Shown piece by piece: positions 31,638 to 43,148 of a stretch of DNA of 64,000 bases. The position numbers and the translations under genes are program-made. The notes below the pieces were generated by a model that was given only the letters and a program-made list of their open reading frames with translations, did not search any database and was not told the DNA's origin. How positions within the stretch are numbered: the first letter of the stretch is position 1; every line of letters starts with the position of its first letter. The DNA comes from Anomaloglossus baeobatrachus (lineage: Eukaryota > Chordata > Amphibia > Anura > Aromobatidae), in assembly GCF_048569485.1 (NCBI RefSeq), contig NC_134358.1, positions 237,853,404 to 237,917,403 on the forward strand, in the 5' to 3' direction.

Positions 31638-34000
31638 TTAGGCTATGTGGCCATGATCCAGCGACACGGCGTCTAGTACCCAGTGTCAGCCTCCTGCAGA
31701 AATGTGAGTGTTGTCCACGGGAGAACGCAGCTGCCCATGCCCACGATTTGGGTTCAGGCTGCTGTGGACTTTAGTTCTATTCTACCTGCAAAGAACACTC
31801 ATCTCCGCAGCATAAATTGACATCCTGAGGCTCGGGAAGCTGCGCCACAGGTCGATTTATGCTGCGGAGAAAAGAAACACAGTGGGCACGGGATTTCTAA
31901 AAATCCTGCCACTGTGCTTCTACTGCACAACGCAGCGTTATGGACGCAGGGAAAACACTCTGCGCCCAAAACGTTGCAAACCCTGATTGTGGGCACACAG
32001 CGTAAAATGCTACAATGGATGAATGGATAGATGTCAAACATATATAACGTCCCACCCCCCTGCATATTCTAAGCTGGCGCCCTTTAGTGCCTTTCATGTG
32101 ACACTAAAGGATGCCTAGCCTTGTATTTAGCCCAAAAAAAAAAAAAAGAATTAAAATAAATGACGTGGGGTCCCCCCTATTTTTGATAACCAGCTAGGGT
32201 AAAGCAGACAGCTGTAGCCTGCAAACCACAGCTGACAGCTTCATCTTGTCTGGTGATCAATTTGGAGGGCTCCCCAAGCTGTTTTTTTTTTTTAATTATT
32301 TATAAATAAATAATTAAAAAAAAAAAACAAACGTGGGGTCCCCCCAAATTAGATCACCAGCCAAGGTGAAGCTGACAGCTGGGGTCTGGTATTCTCAGGA
32401 TGGGAAGAGCCACGGTTATTGGACTCTTCCCAGCCTAAAAATAGCAGGCCGCAGCCGCCCCAGAAGTGGCGCATCCATTAGATGCGCCAATTCTGGCGCT
32501 TCGCCCCAGCTCATCCCGCGCCCTGGTGCGTTGGCTAACGGGGTAATGAATGGGGTTGATACCAGGTGTGTAATGTCACCTGGCATCAAGCCCAGCAATT
32601 AGTTATGTCACGGCGTCTATCAGATACCCGACATAACTAATTGACAGTAATAAAAAAAAATTGACAACAAAAAAAAATTTATTTGAAAAAACACTCCCCC
32701 AAACATTCCCTGATTGACCAATTTATTGAAAAGAAAAAAAAAAAATCCACAATAATCCATTTGGATGTCCCACGTCGCCTCTGGACCTTCTAGAATATGG
32801 GGGACACGTTCAGGGAACGTATCCCCCATTTTCTAGGAGGGCAGACCCTCCATTTGAGGAGAGTGGGTGCAAAGAATCTGCACCCACTCTCCCTGGGTCA
32901 CAGCTGCAGAGTGCGAGCAGCCAGCGTCCTGAACACAGGAAGCTGACAGCTGCGCTCTGCACATGTGACCGGAGTCTGCAGAGAAGGAGCCGGAGGAGGG
33001 GGCCGCGGGGGATCAGAGCTGCGACAGGTATGTATGACACCGGGGGACACCGGGGAACACCAGGGGGGGGACCCGGCAGGGCCTAGGGAGCAGGTTTCTG
33101 TCGTATGTGTTATGGCACATACGACAGAAACCATAGGAACAGTGGAAATGCGGCCGGCGCGCTGCTGTGATCGGCGGTGCGCGCGGCCATCTTGGATTTT
33201 CGGGAGGGGGTTGGGGGTCGGGGGGGGCACTTTGGGGACACCGGGGGACCGGAGGGAACCGGGAAAAAGATTTATCTCCCATCTGGCATGTTTGATCATG
33301 CCAGATGGGAGATAAATCATTTTTTACCGGCGCGGTCATTTACTGTAACCTGATCATCGGTATACGGTGTATACCGGTCATCAGGTGAGCGGGGACCGGA
33401 AAAACCGGCCCGAATCATGATCTCCAGGGTCTCAGCTACCCCCGGCAGCTGAGACCCCGGAAATTTTCTGACTCTGGGGGGCGCTAGACCCTTTTTTCCG
33501 ACCGCCGTTAAAAAGCGGCGGATCGGAAAAAGTACCCTTATTTACCGCCGTTAAAAGGCGTATCGGCGGTCGTAAAGGGGTTAATGCCAAAATGGATGTG
33601 TTCTTCTATTCAAGCAAAGTCTATGGGAATTTGGGTTTCTTGTTCACACTATGTTGTTCAAAATGCTGCCTTTTTGTGGCAGAACTTTGGTCAAAAACTC
33701 AGCTTTGCAGTGCAAAACCCAAATGGCAAAAACAATTGACATGTTGCTTCTTTGAAAAGCTGAGTTTTTGACCAAAGTTCTGCCTCAAAAAGGCAGCATT
33801 TTGAACAACATAGTGTGAACAAGAAACCCAAATTCCCATAGACTTTGCTTGAATAGAAAAACACATCCATTTTGGCATTAAACAGCGCAGAAGAAAAAGC
33901 AGCAAAAAAGCAGGTAAAAAGCAACGTGCGCACATACCCTAAGACCAAACACAAAAAAGTGGAAGCAGTGGGACTATGGAATCTTCACTAATAAGAGTCA

Positions 34001-35456
34001 TAATTTATATACATTTATTGGGCATCACTAGATGACCAAATTAGAGGAGTGACACCATTTTCCAATAAAAACAATCTTTATTTAGACATATATTTTAAAA
34101 TGTTTTAGCATAAAGGTACCGTATAAAAGAGAGACACAGGCAGGAGAAGTAATTAAATCCCTATAATGGTAACTGGGATATTCACACCAAACCAGGTGAG
34201 TATCTGTATTGTTACAGCCAAATATCATATATTAAATGGACCAAATATAGACTTAGTGATCCCAACTGCGTTATTATCAATAATACAAAGATTCTTCAAT
34301 GCAAGGTTCCCCCATACATGATTTTTACAACAAAATATCATATATTAAATGGACCAAATGCAGACTCTGCGGTTCCAACTGCGTTCTTCATCAGTAATGC
34401 ACAGATTCTTCAATGCAGGGTTCCCCCATAAATAATTTATACTCATGAGAATAAATAAATAAATGAATAAAAGAGTATACAGGGTCCCCAAAGCAAAGAG
34501 GTAATTCCAAAAAATGCAGTGTAGATTACCAATGAACACACATAGCAGTAACCACAGAGCCCACATACGTCCATGAACACATGGGATCCATTACAGTTCA
34601 AAAATGCAGTATACGTTTACAAATGGACACCCGCAGTAATAACAAGGAAGTGTGAGGGTCACGGCAGGATACTTCCTATCCAGGTGATGTAATTTTGCGA
34701 TACTAATATGCTTGATGTTAGCCTATCTATAGTAGTTTGTATTTGATTATGGACTTATGTGGACTTTGTGGTTATTACTGCGAGTGTCCATTTGTAAACG
34801 TATACTGCATTTTTTAACTGTAATGGATCCCATGTGTTCATGGACGTATGTGGGCTCTGTGGTTACTGCTGTGTGTGTTCATTGGTAATCTACACTGCAT
34901 TTTTTGGAATTACCTCTTTGCTTTGGGGACCCTGTATACTCTTTTATTCATTTATTTATTTATTCTCACGAGTATAAATTATTTATGGGGGAACCCTGCA
35001 TTGAAGAATCTGTGCATTACTGATGAAGAACGCAGATGGAACCGCAGAGTCTGCATTTGGTCCATTTAATATATATTTTGTTGTAAAAATCATGTATGGG
35101 GGAACCTTGCATTGAAGAATCTTTGTATTATTGATAATAACGCAGTTGGGATCACTAAGTCTATATTTGGTCCATTTAATATATGATATTTGGCTGTAAC
35201 AATACAGATACTCACCTGGTTTGGTGTGAATATCCCAGTTACCATTATAGGGATTTAATTACTTCTCCTGCCTGTGTCTCTCTTTTATACGGTACCTTTA
35301 TGCTAAAACATTTTAAAATATATGTCTAAATAAAGATTGTTTTTATTGGAAAATGGCGTCACTCCTCTAATTTGGTCATCTAGTGATGCCCAATAAATGT
35401 GTATAAATTATGTCATTTGGAGTGCCAGTAGTCAACTATTAGGACATGAGGTTGTT
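34001..35456. mobile_element. Head-to-head palindromic retroposon with 14-bp target duplications
   Basis: ACTAATAAGAGTCA stands at 33987-34000 and again at 35457-35470. Between them are two near-identical inverted arms (34001-34643 and about 34771-35413), a 127-bp spacer and a 43-bp right tail. Both arms have their AATAAA-bearing 3'-like end facing outward. Each arm carries two tandem units of about 105 bp beginning GGGGGAACCYTGCATTGAAG. The short mirrored frames at 34345-34566 and 34848-35069 follow from the symmetry. No enzyme domain. It could be two LINE- or Penelope-type ends joined head to head. Confidence 0.8.
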
Positions 35457-35470
35457 ACTAATAAGAGTCA

Positions 35471-36173
35471 GTAACGTTTCTTGAAATGGTTGTATAAGAC
35501 CTCCAGCAAGTGGCTGTTCTGAAACCGATGAAAATGTGGAGACACAAAACCCACAATGGAGAGAACAACATGTGGAGCTACTGGTCTCCTGCCTTCTCCC
35601 AGGGTGAATAGTGGACCGCCATCCTCCAATATATAGAGATTAGCCTCTCACTATAAAAATGAAACCCTCATGTGAATATACTCTTAAGCCATGTACACTG
35701 ACAGCCACACGGACCAGACACGGATGATACACTGATCCAAAACACTAATGACACTGGTACCATTTTTCTCACATAACGTATGTATTTAAATACAGATGTG
35801 TGAATGAGGCTTTATCAATAGCAGCAGGGAGGTGAGAGGGTTGTACACTGTAGAGAGGGGAGAAAGCATGTGCTGTCTCAGGGGAAAAAAAAAAAAGAGG
35901 CTTAAATCAAGGAAAAGGCAAAAAAAAAAAAAAAAAAAAAAAGGAGTGAGGCAAGGACAAGATAGAAGCTCCACTGATACACAAGATAAACACCCAACAC
36001 CCTGGATACACACAGACCTCAAATCGTGCCTATATCACTGGTAGACACTCTCCCAGGAGAGATCTGAAACTTGGGTCAGACTGCAAACTGCACATCAAGG
36101 GGTCTGAATAAAAAACTGGGGACTGTATGCTGAAACTGTATATGGAAAAAATAATTTGTATATAAGTGCAAAG
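35471..36173. other. No gene; A-rich simple repeats
   Basis: Non-coding stretch with purine-rich tracts (35884-35900 and a run of A at 35921-35942). The reading frames over them are lysine or phenylalanine runs only. Confidence 0.55.
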
Positions 36174-36181
36174 GTGTCCAT

Positions 36182-38230
36182 TAGTGATGGGCAAACCCCC
36201 CCGATGTTCGGGATCAGGAGCCTCACCCGAACGTTTTATAAAGATCGAGTTCGGGTTTTGCAATAACATGAACTTGCGTCCAAACACCGAACTTGAGCTT
36301 TACACTTATGGGATGGGGCTGTAAAATAAAGAATATAGTTAATAATAAACATTAAGGAATCAGGAAAAACTACAGCGCTCACAGTTAATGCTGGACAATA
36401 AACTAATGGAAATGGGGCAAGGAGTGTTGTAGTTTTGAGCACTGTAGTTTTTCCTGATTCCTTAATCACATCATCCTTGATATAGCTTCACACGGTATAT
36501 ATCCACTACAAGCAGCGCCTTTGTCTATAGGTTACCCATAGGTTTACAGGCTATTGCACCTGTTCTATGTCTGAGCGCTGGTGTCTTACATAAATTGTAT
36601 TGTAATAAACATTGTCATTATACTTACAGGTCCCGCAACGCGTCCTGCAGACTTTGTCTCCCGGCCGGTTCTGCTTCCGCGTCCGATCATTCCTGTGCCC
36701 CCGGGTAACCACTACTGACTAAAGGACCTTCCATGACGGCATAGCCATGTGACCAGTCTGGTGTGAATGTTGTACAGTCAGTGGCTTACAGACTGGTCAC
36801 ATTTCTATGACGTCCTCGAAGCTACTGTTAACTGAACTTTGTCATTGTGCGAGTGTCTCATCGCATTACCCAGCACAGCACACACTCTTCCAACAGGAGC
36901 GGGTCGGCTGAATGTATTTCCATGCAGCTGAGGCGCTCCTATCCTGAGAGCGTCAGGCCGTGCGGGGTGATGCAATGTGAGACGCAAGTGGAATCATACC
37001 CTCACTGTCAGCCTGCTTCTCGCTCTGTACAGAGTGATGAAGCAGAGCTGACATGGCTCTACCTGTGGTCTACGACGGACTAAGGATTTTTTTTTTTATA
37101 ATAAAGATGGAGTTTCAAAATTTTTTTTTGTTTTATTTCCAATAAAAAAAAAAATTATCTTTTAACTAGAAATTCATGGCGGCCATGTCTAATTTGGCAT
37201 GCCACCATGAATTTCAAGCTTAGTACCATCTGAGAATACAAAGCTGGTATTAACCCCTTTATTACCCAGCGTGCCACTGCAATTAGGGCCTCTGGACGAG
37301 CAGAGTAATGCTTCTGGAAATGGCGCTAAAACAATGCACCATTTCCAGGGGCGGCTGTGGGCTACGGATTTCAGCGTGGGGGGCCCAGAACGCTTGGGCT
37401 TTACCACGCTGAGAATCCCAGCCCCCAGCTGCCTGGTTTTACCTGACGATCAAAATACGGCGGGAGCCCATGCATTTTTATTTTGTGTCACACCTAATTA
37501 GACATGGCCACCATAAATTTCTAGTAAAACAGTAAAAAAAAAAACAATATTTTATTAGAAATAAAACAAAATCAACATTTTAGAGATTCCATCTTTATTA
37601 TAAAAAAAATGATTCCTTAGTCAGACGTAGTCCACAGGTAGAGCCATGTCAGCTCTGCTTCATCATTCTGTATAGACAGCGTCTATACAGAGTGAGAAGT
37701 AGAGTGTGAAATGTTAGCTCTGCTACATCACTTTGCACAAGCAAGCATCTATGAGAAGAAGAGAGTGCAATGTCGGCTCTCTGCACGGCACGGACTGACA
37801 CTCCGGACATGAGCGCCTCAGCTGCATGGAAATACATGCAGCCAACCGCTCCTTTCAAGAGTGTGCAGGCGTACTGGGTGATGCCGATGCGACACTCGCA
37901 CAGTGATAGTCAACGTTCAGTTAACAGGACCTTCGCTAACGTCAAAGCTGTGTGACCAGTCTGTGAGCCAATGTTTGTGCAACATTCACACCAAACTGGT
38001 CACATGGCTATGACATCATGGAAGGTCCTTAAGTCAATGGTGCTTACCAGGGGGCACAGCAATGATCGGAAGCAGAAGCGGCCGGGAGACAGTCTGCAGG
38101 ACGCGTCTCGGGACCTGTAAGTATGATCATAAAGTTTTTTAATAAAGTGCTTTTTTTTTTTTTTTTACAGCCCCTGAACTCGAACTGTAACACGAGCTTC
38201 CAGTTTACAGTTAGAGTTCGCCCATCACTA
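36182..38230. mobile_element. 2-kb hAT-like fold-back element with 8-bp target duplication
   Basis: GTGTCCAT flanks the element on both sides (36174-36181 and 38231-38238). The ends TAGTGATGGGCAAAC and, inverted, GTTCGCCCATCACTA fit hAT-type ends. The arms pair over long stretches: GGTCCCGCAACGCGTCCTGCAG with CTGCAGGACGCGTCTCGGGACC, and GTGACCAGTCTGGTGTGAATG with CATTCACACCAAACTGGTCAC. The centre (37090-37620) holds a second inverted region around AATTTGGCATGCCACC. No transposase. Confidence 0.85.
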
Positions 38231-38410
38231 GTGTCCATAACCATTAAGAATCATGCTAGCTAAAACTAAAAGCACAGCTCTATGAAAGTACATTGCATTA
38301 AACGTGCTCAGAGCATCAGAAAAAATTGCAGTGGTGTCAGCCGCACAGTCCACCACAAGCAATAACAAATCTCTACTCCCATGCAGTGCCTAAGCCATGC
38401 TTTTCTTATA

Positions 38411-39674
38411 CGAGGGGCTGCTGAACAGTCTTTGGCTTTGTGATCTTTTTTTTGTTTCTATGGTAATGAATGTTACATCACATGAAAGCCTTAGGTGTAT
38501 AATATATGTTTTAAAATTGTGTTTGTTGTTCATGGCAAGTGTTCTACACACACGTTAAAACAAAATGGCGGAGTCTAATGCGATATTCACAGCAAATGAG
38601 AGCAGAGGAGTGATAAAATTCTTGTTTCTTCAAGGAAAGTCTGCAAAGGATATTCATGGTGATATGTCGCAGACATTGGGGGATCAATGCCCTTCATGTT
38701 CCACAGTTAAGAACTGGGTTGCCAAATTTAAAACAGGCCACTTCAGCACCAATGATGAGGAACGTCCTGGACGACCAAGAGTGATTGTTGTTCCGGGGAT
38801 AGTCGAAGCTGTGCACAACCTCATACTGGAGAATCGATGAATTTCAGCTAATAGCAGACATGAGTATTTCCTGTGAATGAGTTTGTCTCATCATTATCCA
38901 TGAACATTTTGACATGAGGATGCTATCTGCAAAGGGAGTCCCCAAATGTTTGACAACAGATTAGATAAGCATGCGAGTGAAAACGTCACGGTCCATTTGT
39001 CAGAGTTTCCTGACTGATAAGAACTTCCTGGATCAACTGGTCACTATGGATGAGACCTGGATTTATTTGTAGGACTCTGAACAGTCAAAAGAGTGGAGGC
39101 ACAGTGGTTCTCCTCATCCAAAGTAGTTCGGGGTGCAAAAATAAGCCACTAAGGTGATCGCGTCTGTGTTCTGGGATAAGGCAGGCATGCTGCTAGTGGA
39201 CTACCTTCAAAAGGGTTCCACCATCAATGAAAGGAATTACATTGAACTTTTGGACCAATTAAAAGGTAGCTCTGAAGGCCAAAAGGCGCAGCAAGCTGTC
39301 CAAAGGAATCTTGTTCCTGCAAGACAATGCCTCCGTTCGCACTGCACAAGCAACCATGGTAAAACTGGCAGAGCTGGGCTTCCAGCTGATTGACCACCCA
39401 CCTTATTCACCAGATCTAGCTCCCTCCGACTATCATCTGTTTCCAAACCTGAAGAAACACCAAGGGTACCAAATTTCACACCATTTCTGATGCAATGGCT
39501 GCTACGGATGCCTGGTTTGAGGTACAACCGAAATCCTTTTTGCTAGGCTTACAGAACTTGGAATACCGAAGTAATACGTGTGCTGACATCAGTGGAGAAT
39601 GTGGAATAAATGTAAAGTTTCATCATCCCATCTCATTTGTTTCTGGGTAAAGCCAAAGACTTAGCAGCCTTTTG
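38411..39674 (+). mobile_element. Mariner element (DD34D), both ends present
   Basis: A 1264-bp element between TA dinucleotides (38409-38410, 39675-39676). The ends CGAGGGGCTGCTGAACAGTC and, inverted, CAAAAGGCTGCTAAGTCTTTGG share GGCTGCTRARYAGTCTTTGGCTTT-like text. It contains a recognisable mariner transposase gene. Single copy in the window. Confidence 0.88.
38565..39652 (+). pseudogene. Mariner transposase, inactivated
   Basis: From ATG 38565 the frame reads MAESNAIFTANESRGVIKF, then LFLQGKSAKDIHGDMSQTLG and the second HTH with STVKNWVAKFKTGHFS, DEERPGRP. This is the complete mariner DNA-binding domain. The frame ends at TGA 38838-38840, where the codon is one transition (at a CpG) away from the arginine usual in NRRIS. 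Beyond it, MDETW (first D), QDNASVRTAQA (second D) and PPYSPDLAPSDYHLF (third D, 34 residues after the second) are seen in other frames, with a further in-frame stop after WIYL. So all three catalytic aspartates survive, but stops and frameshifts make it inactive. Confidence 0.88.
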
Positions 39675-39789
39675 TACATAAAAGATACTCGCCTGTATCT
39701 TACAAGATCTGCACTGATATCCATGTGATTTCATGACAAATAGTTGTGTGTACTCCAATTGGCTGAATGTTTGCAGACGTATGCTTCGA

Positions 39790-40438
39790 AATGCGTTTTT
39801 AAATAGTTATTCCCATCACCAAGATAATGTCCCAATATGTAGTAGGCGAAATAAGAAAAATTAACAAGTATCTCCAATTAGCAATTTAGTATAGTTCTCC
39901 TGATATAGCCATGTCTCGTACCTCATGTGCAGGGAAATGCAGCTTACAACCACTCACAGTGACAGTTAGCCATCTATGGTTTCGACCATGAGTAACTAAG
40001 CTGCAATGCCCCGCACATGAGGTAAGCAGCATGGCTATATCAGAACTACACTAAATTAAAACAAATTCACCCCAAAGTGTTTACTTTAAAGGGTTATTCC
40101 CATCTCCAAAACCCTAACCCAATATGTGGTAGGTGTAATAATAATATTAGCAGATACCTTCAATTAGAAATGTAGTATAGTTATTCCGATTCACTATGTC
40201 ACTTACCTCATGTTCAGGGCATTGCAGGACATGTTATTCATGGTTACGACCACGTATATACTGTGTTTTTGCAAAAATAAGACAGTCATACTTATTTTGC
40301 CCCCCAAAAAAGCACTAGGGCTTATTTTTTGAAGGGGTCTTATTTTTAGAGAAACATGGTTAGTGGAAAGTTTACCCAGATCCTCCGTGTGATCTCCAGT
40401 GGGTGCTGCACACCGTCCTCCCCTGCTTCTGGCTGGCT

Positions 40439-40475
<37 letters not shown>

Positions 40476-41130
40476 TACATCCAGCGTTACAGAATACTTC
40501 CGGTCGCAGGGAATGATGGGAGGAAGTCACGTGTCTGCAGGTCATGTAAGCTAGCATTGCGGCAGGTCCTTGCGCTCCACTGCACTGCCTCTCAGGATTC
40601 TGCCAGCAGAAGAAATCGGTGTTGCTGGATATGGTATGTGTGTGATCCGATGTTTATATGTGCAATCTGATTGTGTGTAAGATCGGATAGGTGTGTGCGA
40701 TATCGGACGTGTGTGACGTGTGTGAGAGATTGGTGGGTACGATCACTGCAAGTCCTCTGCCCTTGCGTCTGTTGAGTATGACGGGGTGCCCGCTTTCTAT
40801 AATGAAGTGTCCTGCAGTATCTAACTTTTTTAGCTGCATGGATACTTAATTATTGAATCGCGACTAGGGCTCATTTTCAGGGGAGGGCTTATATTTAAAA
40901 GCCTTGCTCCAAAAATGCTGAAAATCCCTGCTAGGGCTTATTTTTGGGGATGGCTTTTTTTTGGGAAAAACACGGTGGTTACAGTTAGTTGCTAGTGGTT
41001 ATAACTATGGATACCTAATGCCCTGCAATTCCCTGCACATGAGGTAAGCGAGAGTGAATCAGAAGAACTATACTACATTTCTAATTGGAGGTATGTGCGA
41101 ATATTATGACACCTTCTACATATTGGGAGT
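39790..41130. repeat. Related fold-back repeats with an inserted AATAAGAC element
   Basis: GTTATTCCCATC...CAATATGTAGTAGG and TTACCTCATGT-CAGGG blocks recur and invert (39800-40090 and 40090-41130), pairing TAGTATAGTTATTCCGATTCAC with GAATCAGAAGAACTATACTAC. The second fold-back is split at about 40262-40978 by a segment starting GTGTTTTTGCAAAAATAAGAC and ending GGGAAAAACAC, a common frog repeat I recognise by its ends. Non-coding. Confidence 0.6.
40440..40474. repeat. (AC)n microsatellite
   Basis: About 17 CA units within the AATAAGAC-type insert. The T-H and C-V reading frames over it are artefacts. Confidence 0.95.
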
Positions 41131-42720
41131 TCCACTCCTGGGTTTGTCATACATACACTGATGCAAAAATACTGACACATGAATGAGACCTAAGACTGAT
41201 GTTTCATATGCTAGTCTCAGACAGACACCAACTGGAGTAAGATGTGCAAGACGCAATAGGTGGTGCATGCAGAACATTGCATGTAATGTAATGTAAATTG
41301 CACTGCAGGCTTGATGCTACTGCACAAGATATTACTGTATCAGTGCTTGGCATGACTTAGCTTTTTATTGATTTCATCAAATGTACTGACCGGCAGGCAC
41401 ACATCCCGATAGACATCACCTGCCCTGCTTACCTACTGATGTGGGTGTAGAGCAGGACTAAACCTTTAGATTTTTTTCTTCAAATTGCATAAATTTATTG
41501 GCAGTTCAGATTTCATTGTAAGTTAGTAATTAATTGGCCAGATTTCCAAGTCATCATATTTAAGTTATATTACTGTAGATGCAGAAAATACAGTGATGGA
41601 TTGAGGCCTTCTGTTGTATACAGAGCTAACAAATAAGCTGCAGATTAGGCAGCACCCTGGTTTACCATATGACCATGCCTTGATGGATTGTTTTTGTGTT
41701 CTAATAATGCAGTGTGTGCACCTTGAGAAGACCTCACAAATACACCCTCCCCACCCCTTGTGAATTAGTGGGATTTGGTGCACCATGTTACCATCTCTAT
41801 GAGGACAACCTCTGTACCGGCAGCCTACTTTTTAAGCAGCTCGTGTACAGTTAACACCATGTGCTAAAACTAGGGAAGACTATAGTACAGTTTGTACAGC
41901 CACTTAGAAGCATTACACAGTGAGAGTATGGTGCTGGTGTAGTATAGGCCTGCACAACATGCGTTCCGCCAAAAGCTTTGCTGTGGCCTATGGACCTGTC
42001 TGGCAGATGCCGCTTTTTGCTTTCTATGTTCAAATGTACTGGAGCTGAGGAGCTCCCATCATCCCCAGCCTCTGTGTGCAGCGGCGTGACAAGTACAGTA
42101 CTCTGTGACCTCATCCCGCTGCTGCTAGCACATAAGTACAGAGGCAGAGAAGATGGCACTGGCAAAAGTCAGCTCCATCAAAGAGCTGACAAATGCCTTA
42201 TTGTGGATGAAGGGTGTTAATGTCATTGTGAGGGCACATGATGGAGGCACATTTGTGAAAAGGGAAACTGTTTTGCCAGTGGGGGGTACAGTGTGTGCTG
42301 CCTGAGGGGAGTACTGTGTGTGTCTGTATGTGCGCTACTTGGGGGAAGTACAGTGTGTATGTGTTGTGCTGCCTGTCGGTGGTTGTGTGTGTATGCGACA
42401 GTTTGAAAGTGAGTGTGAGAGTGAGTGTGTTGGGGGGGGGGATATTTTACAGAGGGGTAGTGATTAGTTATATATTTTGTGCAAAAAGCACAGCAATTAT
42501 TTATTCAGGGGCACAAAGATATTTCTAGTTATGGGGCAGGATAATGATGCTTTTATTTTTAAGTGCACTGAGTCGGGAAGTGCTGCTGAAGACAGAGAAG
42601 AGGGAAATCTGAACAGGAACGAATCCAATCAGAGCAGAGGTCACCTATAAAAAAGGTACCTGGATGTAAATGTTCGTCTTATCAGTATTGTGGTTCCTGT
42701 ATGGTCAGCAGTCTGATGGT
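41131..42720. other. No gene recognised
   Basis: 1.6 kb with no known domain or clear exon. A TG-rich low-complexity stretch lies at 42290-42440. The frame 41851-42165 (minus) is open by chance and shows no domain. Confidence 0.45.
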
Positions 42721-42739
42721 TGGTAACAACTCCCCATTA

Positions 42740-42925
42740 GTGAAGAGCGAGCTCTACTCATATCGAGCAGTTGGGCTTGACTCATATACAGAGTATAATG
42801 GAAGTCAGTGGGCAATTAGAGCATTTTTCACAAAAATTGTCCTGAAAAATACTAAATTGCCCAATGACTTCCATTATACTCAGTACTTGAGTGAAGCCTG
42901 TCCGAGCGTCCAACTACTAGTTATA
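42740..42925. mobile_element. Small hAT-like palindromic MITE
   Basis: It begins TTAGTGAAGAGCGAGCTC, near the common TAGTGATGAGCGAGC end. Its centre pairs GAGTATAATGGAAGTCAGTGGGC with GCCCAATGACTTCCATTATACTC-like text (42790-42885). Target duplication not resolved. Confidence 0.5.
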
Positions 42926-43148
42926 AAGTACCAAGCATGGTAGTGCTTGCCCATAACTACTTCCAGTATCTCCTTACCATTGTAAAGGGCATACTAAGAG
43001 GTGTAGGTTCATGTAATACAATTCAACATGGGGCTGATCTGACATTGCAATTGATCACTGTACCTTGCTTGGTGATTTGTTTATGTACTAACTGTACTTT
43101 AAAACCAAACCAGAACAAGGGAAATAAGGGCACAGCTTGAACCATATA

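Larger units (their letters stand above)
28898..33580 (+). mobile_element. TTAA-family (piggyBac-like) element, non-autonomous, 4.7 kb
   Basis: It is bounded by TTAA on both sides (28894-28897 and 33581-33584), with ends CCCCTTAAGGACG and, inverted, CCCCTTTACGACC. The mirror arm of the host fold-back shows the empty site with a single TTAA, so the target duplication is directly demonstrated. Inside: an array of roughly 390-bp units (about 29270-31060), a Harbinger-like MITE (31078-31637), a palindromic block with CCGCAGCATAAATTGACA (31805 onward), and text shared with the 6804 fold-back (32110-32640). No transposase was found. The superfamily is inferred from TTAA and the CCC ends. Confidence 0.8.
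28836..33944. mobile_element. Fold-back MITE interrupted by a 4.7-kb TTAA-family insertion
   Basis: The left arm TTAGGGTATGTGCGCACG...CTGCGCTGTTTAA (28835-28897) is the exact inverse of the right arm's outer part (33877-33944). The right part of the left arm, from TTAATGCCAAAATGG (33581), pairs with the right arm up to the centre near 33715. Removing 28898-33580 plus one TTAA leaves a nearly perfect inverted repeat of about 420 bp. Non-coding. Confidence 0.88.

Noticed and set aside
34345-35069. Identical 73-codon frames on opposite strands
   Set aside because: A consequence of the palindrome, not two genes.
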